Under the pieces are notes generated by a model. It was given only the letters and a program-made list of their open reading frames with translations. It searched no databases and was not told the DNA's origin. 64,000 nucleotides of DNA from the NCBI RefSeq assembly GCF_964340395.1, contig NC_135551.1, positions 23,024,503 to 23,088,502 on the forward strand, read 5' to 3'. A program made the translations under genes and the position numbers. This DNA is from Glandiceps talaboti. Its lineage: Eukaryota > Hemichordata > Enteropneusta > Spengelidae. Shown piece after piece: positions 22,340 to 48,500 of this stretch (position 1 is its first letter; each line of letters opens with the position of its first letter).

Positions 22340-23280
22340 TAGTCATATTGTCTGAAAATTGCTGCGAATGTTTCTGAAAATATCAGGTAACGACCCCGGT
22401 TGGTAATACAAAGGGAAGTTCAAACGGAAATGTGTATACTCAGTTCATACTTTCTGAGGCAGTAGCTTGAGTCTCAAAGCAATATCGCGTGTATATCAGC
22501 TTATTCCTCAACAATGCGTGCATTTGTTGTTTGGGGTGGGGGCTCAGGCAACAATAGTTTCATTGGGTATATTCACCCTTCCAAACTTTTCATGATGATA
22601 ATCTAGAACGTTTTTTTTTTTACAACTAGCTGTACACATTTCGAATCTGATTGTATGGGTCTATAGAAATATTACCTACATTACAATAAAATGCCAATGG
22701 AATTCCTTTGTTAATATATATATACATATATATTGTAATAATTTGTTCTTGCCATGGTCTCAGAGCAGTGAAAACGAAATGAGAGCATACCAGTCGTACA
22801 TGTATTGTTTAAATAGAATTTCAGGTTGACAGAAGTATGATACATAATTACATGTGTCATGTGTTAATACTAGTATTGTGTATGCCTATTCCTCTATCGA
22901 TATCATCTTCACCAACGATGCCATAAACATCTGCAGGAAAACAGCTCCACTGTGTAGACTTATTTATTATATATTGGAGATGCCGCGCAAGGGCCCGTGA
23001 GGGCGCACTCTTCGGCCCACCCCGAGTTGATCGAAGTGGTGACTGAAGGAGTGTGGTCGCCACGACTTGTCTTATACTCTATATATTGTGTGTATGTATG
23101 TGTTAGAAAATTCAAATTTTTTTCTGATCATTACAATGTTGTCTTTTTCAGGAATTCTGACAATAGCCGTAGTATTTGGTTTCGCTGATATCGGGTATAT
23201 ATTCTGTTACTCTATAGTCTATACTATTGGCATTATTTAAATAGATATGTATAATGGCATAATAAATATATGGCTATATG
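22340..23280. other. intergenic, no gene seen
   Basis: Includes a GC-richer patch at about 22,980-23,070 (CCGCGCAAGGGCCCGTGAGGGCG). No splice-bounded frame is convincing. Confidence 0.35.
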
Positions 23281-23286
23281 GAGAGA

Positions 23287-23383
23287 GATACATACATACA
23301 TACATACATACATACATTCATACATACATACATACATACACGCACACGCACACGCACACACACGCGCACACACACACACACAC

Positions 23384-23412
<29 letters not shown>
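23287..23412. repeat. TACA / CA / CAGA compound microsatellite
   Basis: TACA tetranucleotides, then CGCACA/CACACA, then CAGACAGA, the same order seen in several other arrays of this window. Confidence 0.9.
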
Positions 23413-23414
<2 letters not shown>

Positions 23415-23930
23415 TAAACGCACTATGTAACTAATCTATCAACAAAACCTTTTTAAAAATGGGGGAAATGGAAAAGTGCAAAACAAAGGATATTTCCGAA
23501 AGTGGGAGTAATAACGTACAGAACGAATATATCATAACGAACGACTCAAAAATGAAAAGCGTCGAAAAAACGACAACATTTCATTAATTACAAAATGTAA
23601 TTTTTGCTGGTTTTTAATATTGCATTTTCTATCTTGATTGTACAAATGACATATGATGGCAGATGATATGAAAAATGATAAGAAAACTCTATGTCATATT
23701 ATCAAAATAGTTTATACTTGCTTCAGTTGCGAAATGTACATTCAATGTGTTTCCTGATTAAATAATTAATACCGAAATATTTGAACTCTCTCTGTTTATT
23801 CCATGGATGAAAGTCGGAAGTAACTTGATCAACCAGTTAATGTTGTCGATCAAATTTAAAAAACGGAAGTATTCACCGGCACGATGACGCGAAAGGGGGA
23901 TAAATTGTCGTGGGTGGCGCTATATAATCT

Positions 23931-24011
23931 CAGCTCTGACTCAGCTCCACTGACAAGGAGTGGTGGTGCCACCAACGACCACCATGCAGTCTAAACATAA
24001 CCACCGACAAG
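23931..24011 (+). promoter_or_regulatory. possible promoter and first exon (TATATAA, ATG, donor)
   Basis: A TATATAA at about 23,932 in GC-richer DNA is followed 45-50 bases later by ACCACCATGCAG (ATG at 23984, good context). A 28-nt frame MQSKHNHRQ plus one base then runs into AAG|GTATTT. This arrangement suits a plus-strand first exon, but I found no matching downstream exon. Confidence 0.25.
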
Positions 24012-24137
24012 GTATTTCTTGCTTGTCTGTGACATAACTGATTTTGGGCAGTGGTCTCATGTCCCTGGTTCCTAAATGCGGAAATTAATTTTACATTACT
24101 CAACATCTAGTTTCGCCATAAACGTTCCCAGGATCAA

Positions 24138-24138
24138 T

Positions 24139-24183
<45 letters not shown>
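24138..24183. repeat. (GTT)n microsatellite
   Basis: About 15 GTT trinucleotides, reading poly-Leu (plus) or poly-Gln (minus). No splice signals or homology support use as coding sequence. Confidence 0.9.
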
Positions 24184-24184
<1 letters not shown>

Positions 24185-24771
24185 ACAAGAAGCAAGGAAG
24201 TCGACACCAAAGAAATAAATATCAGCAGTCGAGAAATAAATGCATACTTGAACAGTATAGGCATAGCTCTAGGAAAATATGGATCACTGTTTCTATGAAA
24301 CAATTTTTAAAATGAATTCTTTGAATTCGTCATTGTCGAAGTTGAAATGTTGCAAATTGCCCCCCTCCCCCTCCAACTCGTCTAATTAATGTATCATGTT
24401 AAACATAACGCTGAGAACTATAGCTATGTGCACATGAGGGGTTGTATCGGTGGTTATTTATACACTGGGAATAATCATCTCAAGAGTCATTACATAGAAA
24501 TTGGACTCTTCACGTGTGTGGGTGGGTGGGTGCGTGTTTATGTGTTTGTTTGTTTTTTATCGAATTGTTTGTTTCTTATGAACAACACCACAAATTCTTA
24601 AGCCTGGCTATCCCAGGGTTTTTTGCTTCAAAGAATAACTTTTCTTGTAAATATACGTAATTGCGGTATGGCGATTTTTTTTTCTCCTAGTACACTCTGT
24701 GCGTTTTGAAATATGTATATTTTCACAGCTTTTAAAAAAATAGCACCAATAGCACGTTTTACGATTGCACT

Positions 24772-38275
<13,504 letters not shown>

Positions 38276-38599
38276 TATCTGTAAGTAGTTCCGTCACGTT
38301 CTTGTAGAGTGCTAATCCGAATACAGAGCGTATTGTACCTCCAAGTACCCCTGCCGTCACCATGCGCGTGTCTTGGAGCAAAGTATGTGAATCTCGAATT
38401 TCTGCAGGATAATCCCTTACGAGTTAATCACTCCATGGGTCCGTGTTATATGTCAACATTTTCACGTACAGTCTGCATATTTCGTCGCTGTAGCCCCATT
38501 ATTAGTAGACCCACTACACACTATGGTCTTTATCCGACGAGTGTTGGCTAATCTACTTCAGCGATAACAGTTGTGATTTCCAGTTCAAAATCTCTCGAA

Positions 38600-41005
38600 T
38601 GGTGATCAATTTGCTCCGTGGTAAAAATCTGAAGAAAAAAAAGAAAAGACCTCGATCATTCGATAGAAAGATTTAAATTTCAATACATTTCAATCAACTA
38701 GACAGCAGACTAGCTATAGACTTATGTAAGGGGTGGTCAATTAGTAAAGACAGGTGAGGTGAATACATTTATATGGTTGACTTCCTCGGCGATGTCTGTG
38801 TCTAATGTTTATTGTTATGTCATCTGTAATGAATTAAAATAACAAGCAGAGTTTGTGTCTTGATACATCTTCAAGGACAAAACAAACAATAAGACTGATA
38901 GAAAGCGTTTCGACAAAATAAGTTGAAGGTATTCATGGTGTCCAGTTTTAGTTTGGTAAGCTTGTAGAACTAGTTTTTCAGTGAAGCAAAGTTGTCCCTT
39001 TTCACTACCGAGTCATTTTCTTTTGTCGGAAAGGTTAACAACATACACCTGCATTCACAACGACTGTTTGTACCGTGTAACCCATCCATATAAACAATGA
39101 AGTGGCCCGTCATTATCAACTTGTATATCCAATGTTATTTGATACTCAACTACATAGCTACTGTACTCAGCAAACCAGTGGGAAATTGAATTGCTATATA
39201 TCTTGGGGCCGTCATTAGATATCTCGAGGACAACAACACCCACCCTTCTTACAATTCTTAAAATACAGTAGCTATACGATTAAGGCGAATTTCTTTTCAA
39301 CAAAATGAGTATCGCTATAATTACCATCAAAGTTGCAACCTCGCTTTTTTTTTCTTTTCTTTTTTATAAAAGAACGACTTCCCTTGCTTTTGTCAAGAGA
39401 ACCCTAGTAATCTAAATGATATATCAACACGGGACAACCAATGAGGATATAATTGTATACAGGGAGACATGTACAGCCCTTTTTGACAAGGACATGGAAA
39501 TAAAGGAAAACCGCAATTTTAAGACATAATGAAAAGATTGATCGATTTAGCATGTGAGACACAGCAGACATATATACAAATTACATAGCAGACGAGGTCG
39601 AATTATAACAGCACTTTGTAAAAAGGTTCGAACATGTGCCAGTATTCAAGGGTATGAGAGGATGACTAAGTCTGAATAAAACGTATATTTGTGTTCTAGG
39701 CTAGTACTGGGTCGACAGCTACCAAGCCTATAGAAATATTGTAATGACCTAACCTACACATATCATCGTCCTCGGTATTTACTAAGTGACTTTTAAACTT
39801 GGAATTGAGTTTATCCAAGGAATTGCAACAAGCTAAGGTCGTGACGTAGGTTAATCCTGTATACATGTTTGACCTAAACAGTCGCCCTGGCGGTGTGCAC
39901 AGAAAGCTATGTATGAATGGTGACTCACGTTCACCGTTTGAGCATAGACCCTACACCCTTTGGTGTGGGTAGGGTTCTATAGTTTGAGAATGACACACAA
40001 TACATTTTAAACGTTGTAAATCTACTCGACAATTGTCGTATGACAACTATGACAGTCGTCTACTTACCCTATACAAACTTAGCTTTGACGCCTACCTTAT
40101 AATAAGCAACCAATTATGACCATCTGTGCCCTTATTAACGTGGTCATGTAGTACCCGTACGCTGCAGACGTTCTGTATGACTGCGGCTTGCTTTTTCGGT
40201 TGAGTCGTCGGCAACAGAGGGCATCATACCATACGCACCATTTGTCATGTCATTTCAACCTTTGCACTCGTTTTGTCAAAAGCTAATTCCATTGCATACG
40301 TAAACAGAATGTCATGCTATACTCCAAGACTAAAAGAAATATTACGAATACTAAAACTAAATTCTTTCTAAGACGTTAAATATACAAGTGGCCGCTAAAA
40401 GTCAAAGTACTGTTATATTTGAAGCTTAATAAGTTAAGATGTTTTAAAAGAGTTCAACCAAAAGGAAGAGAGTACGTGAGTTGATGGTCTTTCATTGCAA
40501 TTGTATGTGTCTATACCTCCTTAACAATTCTATACATGAACACTGCGTTTTATTCAAAGATAAAACTGTTCACAGTTTTTATTATTGAGATACGTCCATA
40601 TTATCAGCACATAATGTGCTATGCATTGATGACAGAACCATGGAATATAAAGCTATAAAAAGGCGAAGACGCTCAGACAGTCCTTGAGAGAGAGCCACAG
40701 ACAGGACGAAGTTATTGATACCCACTGTCTCTTTGTTTGCAAGTCGGTGACCCTATATTATCAATTGTAAAGATGACATGGACTAAACTATTGCCATGTA
40801 TCTACGCACTCTGCCATGTACAACACTTACTGTATTTACAGCATGTGTGTACACAAACGTACTGCCGGTGGCTAGGCTGGGATGACACCCTTTCCCCTTT
40901 AGTATGATACATGTAGTATATATTGCCTGCACAATGTATATGAAGCATGTCGCCAAGGGAACTGATGGTTAAAAACACTGAATGAAATGATTCGATACGT
41001 ATTTA
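38600..41005. other. upstream of METTL24-like gene; no confident gene
   Basis: Unique-looking DNA. An open minus-strand stretch at 39,055-39,243 starts after an acceptor-like TTGTAAG and runs to a TGA, followed by GCAG|GTGTATG. It has ordinary amino-acid composition (ISNDGPKIYSNSISHWFAEY), but I cannot place it in a family or link it to another exon. Confidence 0.35.
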
Positions 41006-41009
41006 CAAT

Positions 41010-41245
41010 GTGATGTGATGTGATGTGATGTGATGTGATGTGATGTGATGTGGTGTGATGCGATGTGTGTCAGTCTGTGTCCGTCATTCCGTCTGTCTGT
41101 CTGTGTGTATGTATTTGCGTGATGTGGTGTGATGCGATGTGTGTCAGTCTGTGTCCGTCATTCCGTCTGTCTGTCTGTGTGTATGTATTTGCGTGTACCT
41201 ATCTGTGTTTGTGTCTAGTATGTCTGTCCGTGTTTGTCTAATTTT

Positions 41246-41276
<31 letters not shown>

Positions 41277-41425
41277 GGCTGGTTGTCTGTCTGTCTGTAT
41301 GTCTGTATGTATGTATGTATGTATGTATGTATGTATGTATGTATGTATGTATGTATGTATGTATGTATGTATGTATGTATGTATGTATGTATGTATGTAT
41401 GTCTGTCTGTCTGTCTGTCTGTCTC
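41010..41425. repeat. TGATG array, 74-bp duplication, then TCTG and TATG arrays
   Basis: About ten TGATG pentamers (to ~41,050) run into two tandem copies of a ~74-bp unit (GATGTGGTGTGATGCGATGTGTG to GTATTTGCGT). TCTG tetranucleotides (41,245-41,300), ~100 bp of TATG and a short TCTG block follow. Confidence 0.9.
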
Positions 41426-41501
41426 CGGGGGACTGTCTGTCTGTGTTTCTGTAGCTTTTCCTTGTAAACTGCATTGGGGTTATTTTAATGGTAAACGCTA
41501 T

Positions 41502-41855
41502 TTAAAGTGGCCATATGGATGAGAATTTGGTATTTATTTTGGATTTTTATTTGATAAAACAGCTTCACCATATTTTTCTACTTGGAAAAATAATGTGAAA
41601 GAACATATACCAAGTCCATGTTCATAACTCAATATATTGCAAAAAGATGCACAAAGTGTAAAAAGTTTGTTATTGTACGTACAATAACAAACATTTTACA
41701 CATTGTTTAATGTTTTGTCGTTTATTGAGTTACGAACATGGACTTGGTATATGTTATTGCACATTATTTTTTCAAGTAGAAAAACATAGTGAAGCTGTTT
41801 TATCAAATAAAAATCCAAAATAAATACCAAATTCTCATCCATATGGCCACTTTAA
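41502..41855. mobile_element. 354-bp long-hairpin MITE, copy 1
   Basis: The entire element is one inverted repeat: ends TTAAAGTGGCCATATGGATG and its complement, arms of ~175 bp with few mismatches, meeting at a perfect palindrome TTGTTATTGTACGTACAATAACAA (41669-41692). Related copies lie at 61574-61745 and 63573-63936. No coding frame; structure typical of foldback or MITE elements. Confidence 0.85.
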
Positions 41856-42565
41856 GAAAAACAGATTACATTAGACCATGTTAAGTATGTATTATTTAAG
41901 CTGACTTCAATGGCAATTGTAGAGTCTAGTAATTTTCTGAAAAGTGTTTTTGGTGACCTCAGGAAGCTTACACCTGGAATGTTCCAATTTGATCCTATAT
42001 GTATAATATGTTCGAGTTTAGTCCCATAACTGTAATCTGAGAGCTGAAACTCACCAAACATCGCAACCAGATACGACTATGAATATACATTCTGATGTCA
42101 TCACCAAAGGAACATCACTTTACACGTCGGAAAAGTTTCATGTGTTACACGCGAACACCGCTTCCCGTTGTTACGTATACTGAAGCTAAATGGCAACTTG
42201 CGTTTATTGAACGACAGACACATGACCTTGTCAGGCCCAATTATGACCCAATTATGTTTTTTTTTTGTCATCGTTAATTGGTTAAATGTAACTGAATCCA
42301 TATAAGAAGGTCGTAAGATTTACACTTGGTATATCAAATGACAGACAACGTACACTATGGTTTATGACGAATTCACACCGTATAGACTCATTCATGTCGC
42401 ACGGTCACCCCAAGGTGTGGTGGTGACGAGTATATGCCATAAAGAAGGACAAAACACAGTGCAAATTACGTGACTGTTCATTTGCTGCCTGGGTCACAAC
42501 CAAATGTCTGGCTGGCTGCCTTTAAAATTTAAACCATATTCTAAGTTAATATAGTATTTCTTCCG

Positions 42566-42570
42566 CAATT

Positions 42571-42607
<37 letters not shown>

Positions 42608-42822
42608 GTCAGTCAGTCAGTCAGTCAGTCAATCAATCAATGAACCAAACCACCAATCAACCAACCAATCAATCAACCTGTCAGTCAGTCAGTCAGTCAG
42701 TCAGTCAGTCAGTCAGCCAGTCAGTCAGCCAGCCAGCCAGTCAACCAACCAACCGGTCAACCAACCCACCAACCCACCCACCCACCCACCCACCAACCAA
42801 CCAACCAACCAACCAATCAATA
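42566..42822. repeat. AATC / CAGT / AACC / ACCC tetranucleotide arrays
   Basis: ATCA-type units, CAGT units (twice), CCAG, then AACC and CCAC units in succession, all one base apart from each other. Reads as Ser-Gln and Asn-Gln-Pro-Thr repeats, not a gene. Confidence 0.9.
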
Positions 42823-42829
42823 AAGTGAA

Positions 42830-43850
42830 GCCTATTAACTAATGAGACTATACATAGAATAATGCCATACCTTCATGAAATTACTAATCATGAAATCAGT
42901 GTCCTGAACTTGGCGCCAAATAAGGTATAAATAGCAGCTAAACGTTTGTGATGCCGGTATTAGAGAGTGAGTTAACCTCGAAGCATTCATACTATTTAGA
43001 TACCTGTTCTACATTGTACGCACGTCACGGTGAAGTAGGTCTTCATCGCATGAACGCAAACAGTGTTTTGTTCATTGAATTCAGTCGTATAAGTAGCCTG
43101 GTATACAAGAGAATGGCGACACGGAGGCCCCTACATGCTTTGTTCATGGCGAGAGTGGTATTAAATGTTCTATTTTGCCTTTAAGCTCTGAACAATGAGT
43201 ACTAGTACATGTAGTTTGTAAGCTACACTGGCACCAGTCCCTTGAGAGACTTTTTTAAAATGTCACATTCTTCAAAGTTTGTTTTTCATGAAAATATCCT
43301 CCACTTATATACCAGTAGCCCCACCCCCCGGGGGGGGGGGCTGTACGGTATACGGGTTCACTCAACTATTTCGCGTAAAAGAACACACTTTAGTTTATTC
43401 AAATACTGGTGAGGGAGGAATGGAAAAACCCCTAAAGACTTTAATTATCAAGCAAGTCTACTTGTATGATTGTACTTCCATATCATGATCAACAGACATA
43501 TATGCATTTCTGATATTTGTAATACAAATAAATCCACAAATCCAATATAACTACATCACGAGTTTTGAGGTGAGTCCTGTGGTTTCTAGGCAACAACACT
43601 GTTAACCATGATGCTCATCTATCACCCTTATATTTCCACAATAGTTTGTTTCAAGTTGCGGAATCGGAAAAGTTACTCCAGTATCGCGACAGGAGAATGA
43701 TGAGCAACGCAAGAGTTAGTAAGAATATCTTGCAGGTATTGGAAAACATAGGTTTTTATTTTTATTGTCATTGTAGTTCCGCAGATGAATCCGAATCTTC
43801 TTATTACTACCAATCAACTCGTCATTATTAGACAGCGTGATTCTTGCAAC
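42830..43850. other. no confident gene; one exon-like stretch
   Basis: At about 43,640-43,736 (+), an acceptor-like CACAATAG, an open frame (VAESEKLLQYRDRRMMSNAR) and CTTGCAG|GTATTG resemble an internal exon with coding-like composition. I found no neighbouring exons, so I leave it unassigned. A poly-C/poly-G palindrome CCCCCGGGGGGGG lies at ~43,325. Confidence 0.3.
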
Positions 43851-43854
43851 AGTG

Positions 43855-43889
43855 ATATACATACATACATACATACATACATACATACA

Positions 43890-43941
<52 letters not shown>
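43855..43941. repeat. (TACA)n then (TA)n
   Basis: About 60 bp of TACA followed by ~22 bp of TA. Confidence 0.95.
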
Positions 43942-44029
43942 TAATTCAAAATTAGTCGCCTGATGAAGCATATATCTGTGTTCAACCAAATGAAATAAGT
44001 AATTCAGAGTTCTTTATCTATATATACCT

Positions 44030-44296
44030 ACCTATCAAACCACCCACCCACCCATCTACCTACCTACACATATATACATACATACATACTTACACACACA
44101 TACATACATACACACACACACATGCATGCATACATACATACATACATACATACATACATACATACATACATACATACATACATACATACATGCATACATG
44201 CATACATGCATGCATACATGCATACATGCATACATACATACATACATACATACATACATACATACATACATACATACATACATGCATGCATACATA
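44030..44296. repeat. CTAC/CCAC, CA and long (TACA)n array with TGCA variants
   Basis: Short CCAC and CTAC units, then TACA interrupted by CACACA, then ~180 bp of TACA containing a symmetric central block with TGCA substitutions (44,190-44,230). Open frames on both strands are repeat artefacts. Confidence 0.95.
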
Positions 44297-45175
44297 CCGA
44301 TTTTTTTAAAAACGATTTTGAACATGGTAAATATGTAATAACATGATGAATTCTGAGAACTGCAAGGGAGATCTGAGCAGCTGTACATGTCTTTGAGCCA
44401 TTCCGATGTGTCGATCGAACGGTCTTTGTTGTCTCGAACGGACCGAAGTTTATACTGTTGTCGGCAGAACAAAAACTTAAGTACACATGTATGGTCGTCA
44501 ATGCTGACAGAAAAGAAGACCACTGCGAGGAATTTAATCTGTCTAAATTGTTAGATTCTTGTGAGCTCTTAATGAAAAATATATCGAGGCATGTATACCA
44601 TTTGATCTATGCGCCACATTGAGTACAATCATAGAATTTCAGGATTTCAAGACTGGTTATTAATGCAAGTGGTGACATACAGAAGTCTACACTTCACAGA
44701 TATGATTCCAACCATATTGACCGACAGAATGCCGATGATATTGAAACTAGAACGTGTCGAGATAAGAATGTCATGGTCAAGTACATCTAATGTAGCGGAA
44801 CGATCAGAAGTATACATTAATTGATTGCTTATTTTTCTCTAGACGATAAAGTGATGATGCATGCGTACAACTTGTGACTTCCATCTCGAACGAGGTGCTT
44901 ACGCAGTTTGTATGGGCTTCGTGTGATATACGTAGTTCCTAGTGCCTCCCTCCTCCTTACTTACTGCTCGGGGGAATTAATAACTAGGATCAAGTGTCGC
45001 CCCAGGGAATCAGTCATAGGATTAAGGGTCTCCCCGGGCTCTAGAAACTAGCAATGCGTTATCTGTAAAATATGTAATAATAAACTGAGGAGAATAGCTT
45101 TCTCTGGAAAATATTGAAATTGAGTTCATCCTTCACTGTCCGTTTGTCTGTCTGCCTGCCATACCTCCTTTCTAC

Positions 45176-45304
45176 CCCTCCCTCCATGTCCCTCCCTCCC
45201 TCCCTCCCTCCCTCACTCACTCACTCACTCACTCACTCACTCACTCACTCACTCACTCACTCACTCACTCACTCACTCACTCACTCACTCACTCACTCAC
45301 TCAC
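45176..45304. repeat. CCCT then CACT tetranucleotide array
   Basis: TCCCTCCC units followed by ~95 bp of CACT. Confidence 0.95.
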
Positions 45305-45319
45305 AACTCCCAATCCACT

Positions 45320-45584
45320 CATTGCTGTAGTTTCTCGGGAGTTAAGTCAAGTCAACCCAAGTCAAGTGGGAAAGAATAAAAGGAAAATACTGTTAAATGG
45401 CATAGGCGGGTTATATTCTATATTCAGTATACAACCTGATGACAGAAAAGTAACATTCTACACTGTAGCTAGTCTTATGGATCCAGGATATAAACAGGAT
45501 TTCACCCTGAGACAAGTTAACGTGTTTGATGGATGCCGACTTGAAGTGATGGAATGCATAGTTGAGGTTATGGCAAGAGGCTAA
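45320..45584 (+). pseudogene. possible hAT transposase remnant
   Basis: An open plus-strand stretch ends at 45584 and includes KVTFYTVASLMDPGYKQDF. The block resembles the (A)SLLDPRYKxxFF motif of hAT-superfamily (BED zinc-finger type) transposases, with Gly for the usual Arg. Nothing upstream (CACT array) or downstream extends the match, so if real it is a short scrap of an autonomous element. Chance similarity is a real possibility. Confidence 0.3.
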
Positions 45585-45599
45585 TGACCAGTAAGAGTG

Positions 45600-48500
45600 G
45601 TTTCAACGTTTCCGATATTTGAGATAATTTGATGAACTTTGGTGTCATCGGTATGTAGCTGCGGGTCTGGAGTACTTCACAACAGGGTGAGAAAGAAGCG
45701 AGACACTCTTGCACCTGTTCGCACAGATCGCACAAATACGAATTTCTTAATAAATCTTCACATATCATATTTAAGAAAATCTTACATTTGGGGAAATATG
45801 GTTCAAATGCTACCAATCGATAAATATTATAAGCGATTCGATGCGTCATAGGCTGGTGGAGGGCACTTTTACATGTCATAGACATGAATAATTTTCACCG
45901 ATGAGGGCGCTAGTGAATACCATTTCTCCGTGTTTTCCCCTGGTACGGTATACCCAATATGTGTCTGGAGGCGTGCGTGCTTTGGATGGAAGTACATGTT
46001 GTGGTTAAAACGTTCTAACAACACGCGAGAGTGAAAAATAAACAACTGAAAACAGCAAATGAAAATATACAATATGCTAGAACTGTTCGGGTAGATTTCT
46101 TACTTCTCACGAGTGTGCAATTCGAACTCTTTACCAGTCTAAGATATCAGATGCAAGGAAGAAAACAAACTCATGAATGGAGACATTATGTCACGATTAA
46201 ACATGTATACAATCGATGCTTTATTGCACAGTGTTGTTGCCTGTGGCTAGACACCATAGTAAAGAATACAGGTCAGAGTACTGTATACCGATCAAATCAG
46301 ATCCCTGGACATTTACCAACTATTGCAGACTTCATCTACTTCAACGAGAGAGTCAATTTATTCTGTCCCTACTGTTTGCATCATTGTAAGGAACGAACAC
46401 AACTTGAATACTAAAGTGAGGTTTATTCACCTTCGCTTGTTTTTTTTTCACCTGACTCCAGAATATAAAATGTATTAAGTGGCGTGGCCGTACTTTGAAG
46501 TAGTTACGGTTGTATGATCGACTTCAAGACGCCAGATTCGCCTAAGGGACTCGGAGCCTTCGTAATTACAAAGGGGAGGGCCGGGAAATCAAGCCCGGTC
46601 TGTGGCATAAAATGTGACGCTCTCCCTAGTCCGTTGTGCTAAAAAGTGACCCTCCCTCAATTTCCTTTCTCTAAAATATAAACAACCCCCCGCTCCCGGT
46701 AAAATAAATGCCAGAACTCCAAAAGACTAGATAAGCGCACAACGTACTGACAACATCTCAGGACTGTAGTCAACATCGCCACTCCACCACATACATTATC
46801 CTCAATATCTCGCCACACTGTTCCCCTTTTTTGTGAGACCCACTCCTCTCCTCACACCACAACTAACATTTGATTCACTGCATTTCACTGATATCTTATG
46901 GTATTACTTTACAACGGTGGCAGTGGTGGGACGTGGTGGCAGTAGGATTTGGAACCACTGGCAGTGATGGGACCACGCCAAAATCACAAAATAATACAAA
47001 GATAGATTTTTTTTTTAATGAGTCAAATCTCCCCTAATTTTCATGTTCTAAAATATGGCCCTACCCCGAGGACCGATTTGTAAAAAGTGACCCCCCCCCC
47101 CTAATTCCCCCGCCCCTTGCAATTACTGAAGGCCCCCTTATTCCTCCTATTACCGAAATGGTCTGATGCAACAACAAAAATGATGTTTGATAGTGTGCCT
47201 GATGGTATTTCACGAAAACAGAGTCTCGTCCAGAATTGGGATATCACTCATTGCATGGCACCACACAAAATGTTGACTACTCCTCATATTACGTGCAGTA
47301 GGCTGTCATATGAGACACCAGACTAAAAGTGGATATCATAAAAGCAGCCAGCTAGCCCTTTCCCGAAACTTACTCAACATAAAATCCACCGAATCAACCC
47401 CAGGTTTTCGCATACTATATAGTGTTACCTTATTAGTGTATGTAGCCACAAGGATTACATAAGATCAATCTGTTGTTCTTGACGAACTTTTTTACAGCTC
47501 TGTTTATGGACCATCCAACCAACCCCACACGTGGAGGGTATATGCTCTGTCTGACAACTGTTCTTCACAAAATGAAGGACATGGCAGTGGTGTCCAAGTT
47601 GTATTCAAAATAATATTATTACAATAAGCTTATATATTATTCATTTATATATTATGTTCTTTTCAACTTAGTCTATTTTATCAAACATGTAGGCCTATGT
47701 ATTAATTATCTGATCAGATTGTACAAATATTACTTAGTATATAATTAATAATCTTCACATTTGTCAATTTTTCGATGCGTTCTTGCTGAGTATGATGTTC
47801 AATGACGTCGACTTGGGTACTAAGTTTATTCCATGCAAATGTCGTCTCGTTAGCTCAGTTTGTTTTGTCCTTCACTCTCACTATCATACCGGCTTTGGTA
47901 CACAGATAGTGTCTATCCTGTACGTTTAATATTCATAGTAAAGTACCGTTGTGAAATTTAAAATAATTTTTTTTAAAAATTAATGAGCAAATCAGGCCTG
48001 GACTGGGCCTTTACAAGAAGTCTAAAGACTATCTTCCAAGAACTATTATCCAGAGATAACAATCAGCAGATATTGAAATGTAAAACATAAGGGTGGGGGA
48101 GGAATGATAAATGATAGGTGTTACCTTTTCATTTCACTGTGTAAAATCCATTATAGCAAACCAGAGCAGATATTTCATCCACGACACTGCGAAATCCGGG
48201 TGCGAAATATCCTCTTGACGGTGCACTTTGGACGATGCAGTACGTAAAAGACGCTGTGGTTTACGACGATGTCTAAAATTATGCATCATTTAAACTAAGT
48301 CTTGTAATAGCTGGGCCATTTTTGTTGCTCATTTGTTAATGACATATGATGTTGTAGACCTACATATGGGATCCCAATTAGAGCGCCTCCAACGGCCACA
48401 AACAACTCTCTCATAAAACTTATATATTCGTTTACATCACATCCGTCTAACCAGATTTAAACTGAATGCCTTCCGGCCGTAAGGGTAATATTGCAATTGA

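Noticed and set aside
24100-24315. Poly-Gln or poly-Leu frames at the GTT array
   Set aside because: Trinucleotide repeats give homopolymers in every frame; flanks show no coding signal.
46031-46414. 127-codon plus-strand open frame
   Set aside because: No domain pattern, no family resemblance and no splice context; length is plausible by chance in 14 kb of non-repetitive DNA.
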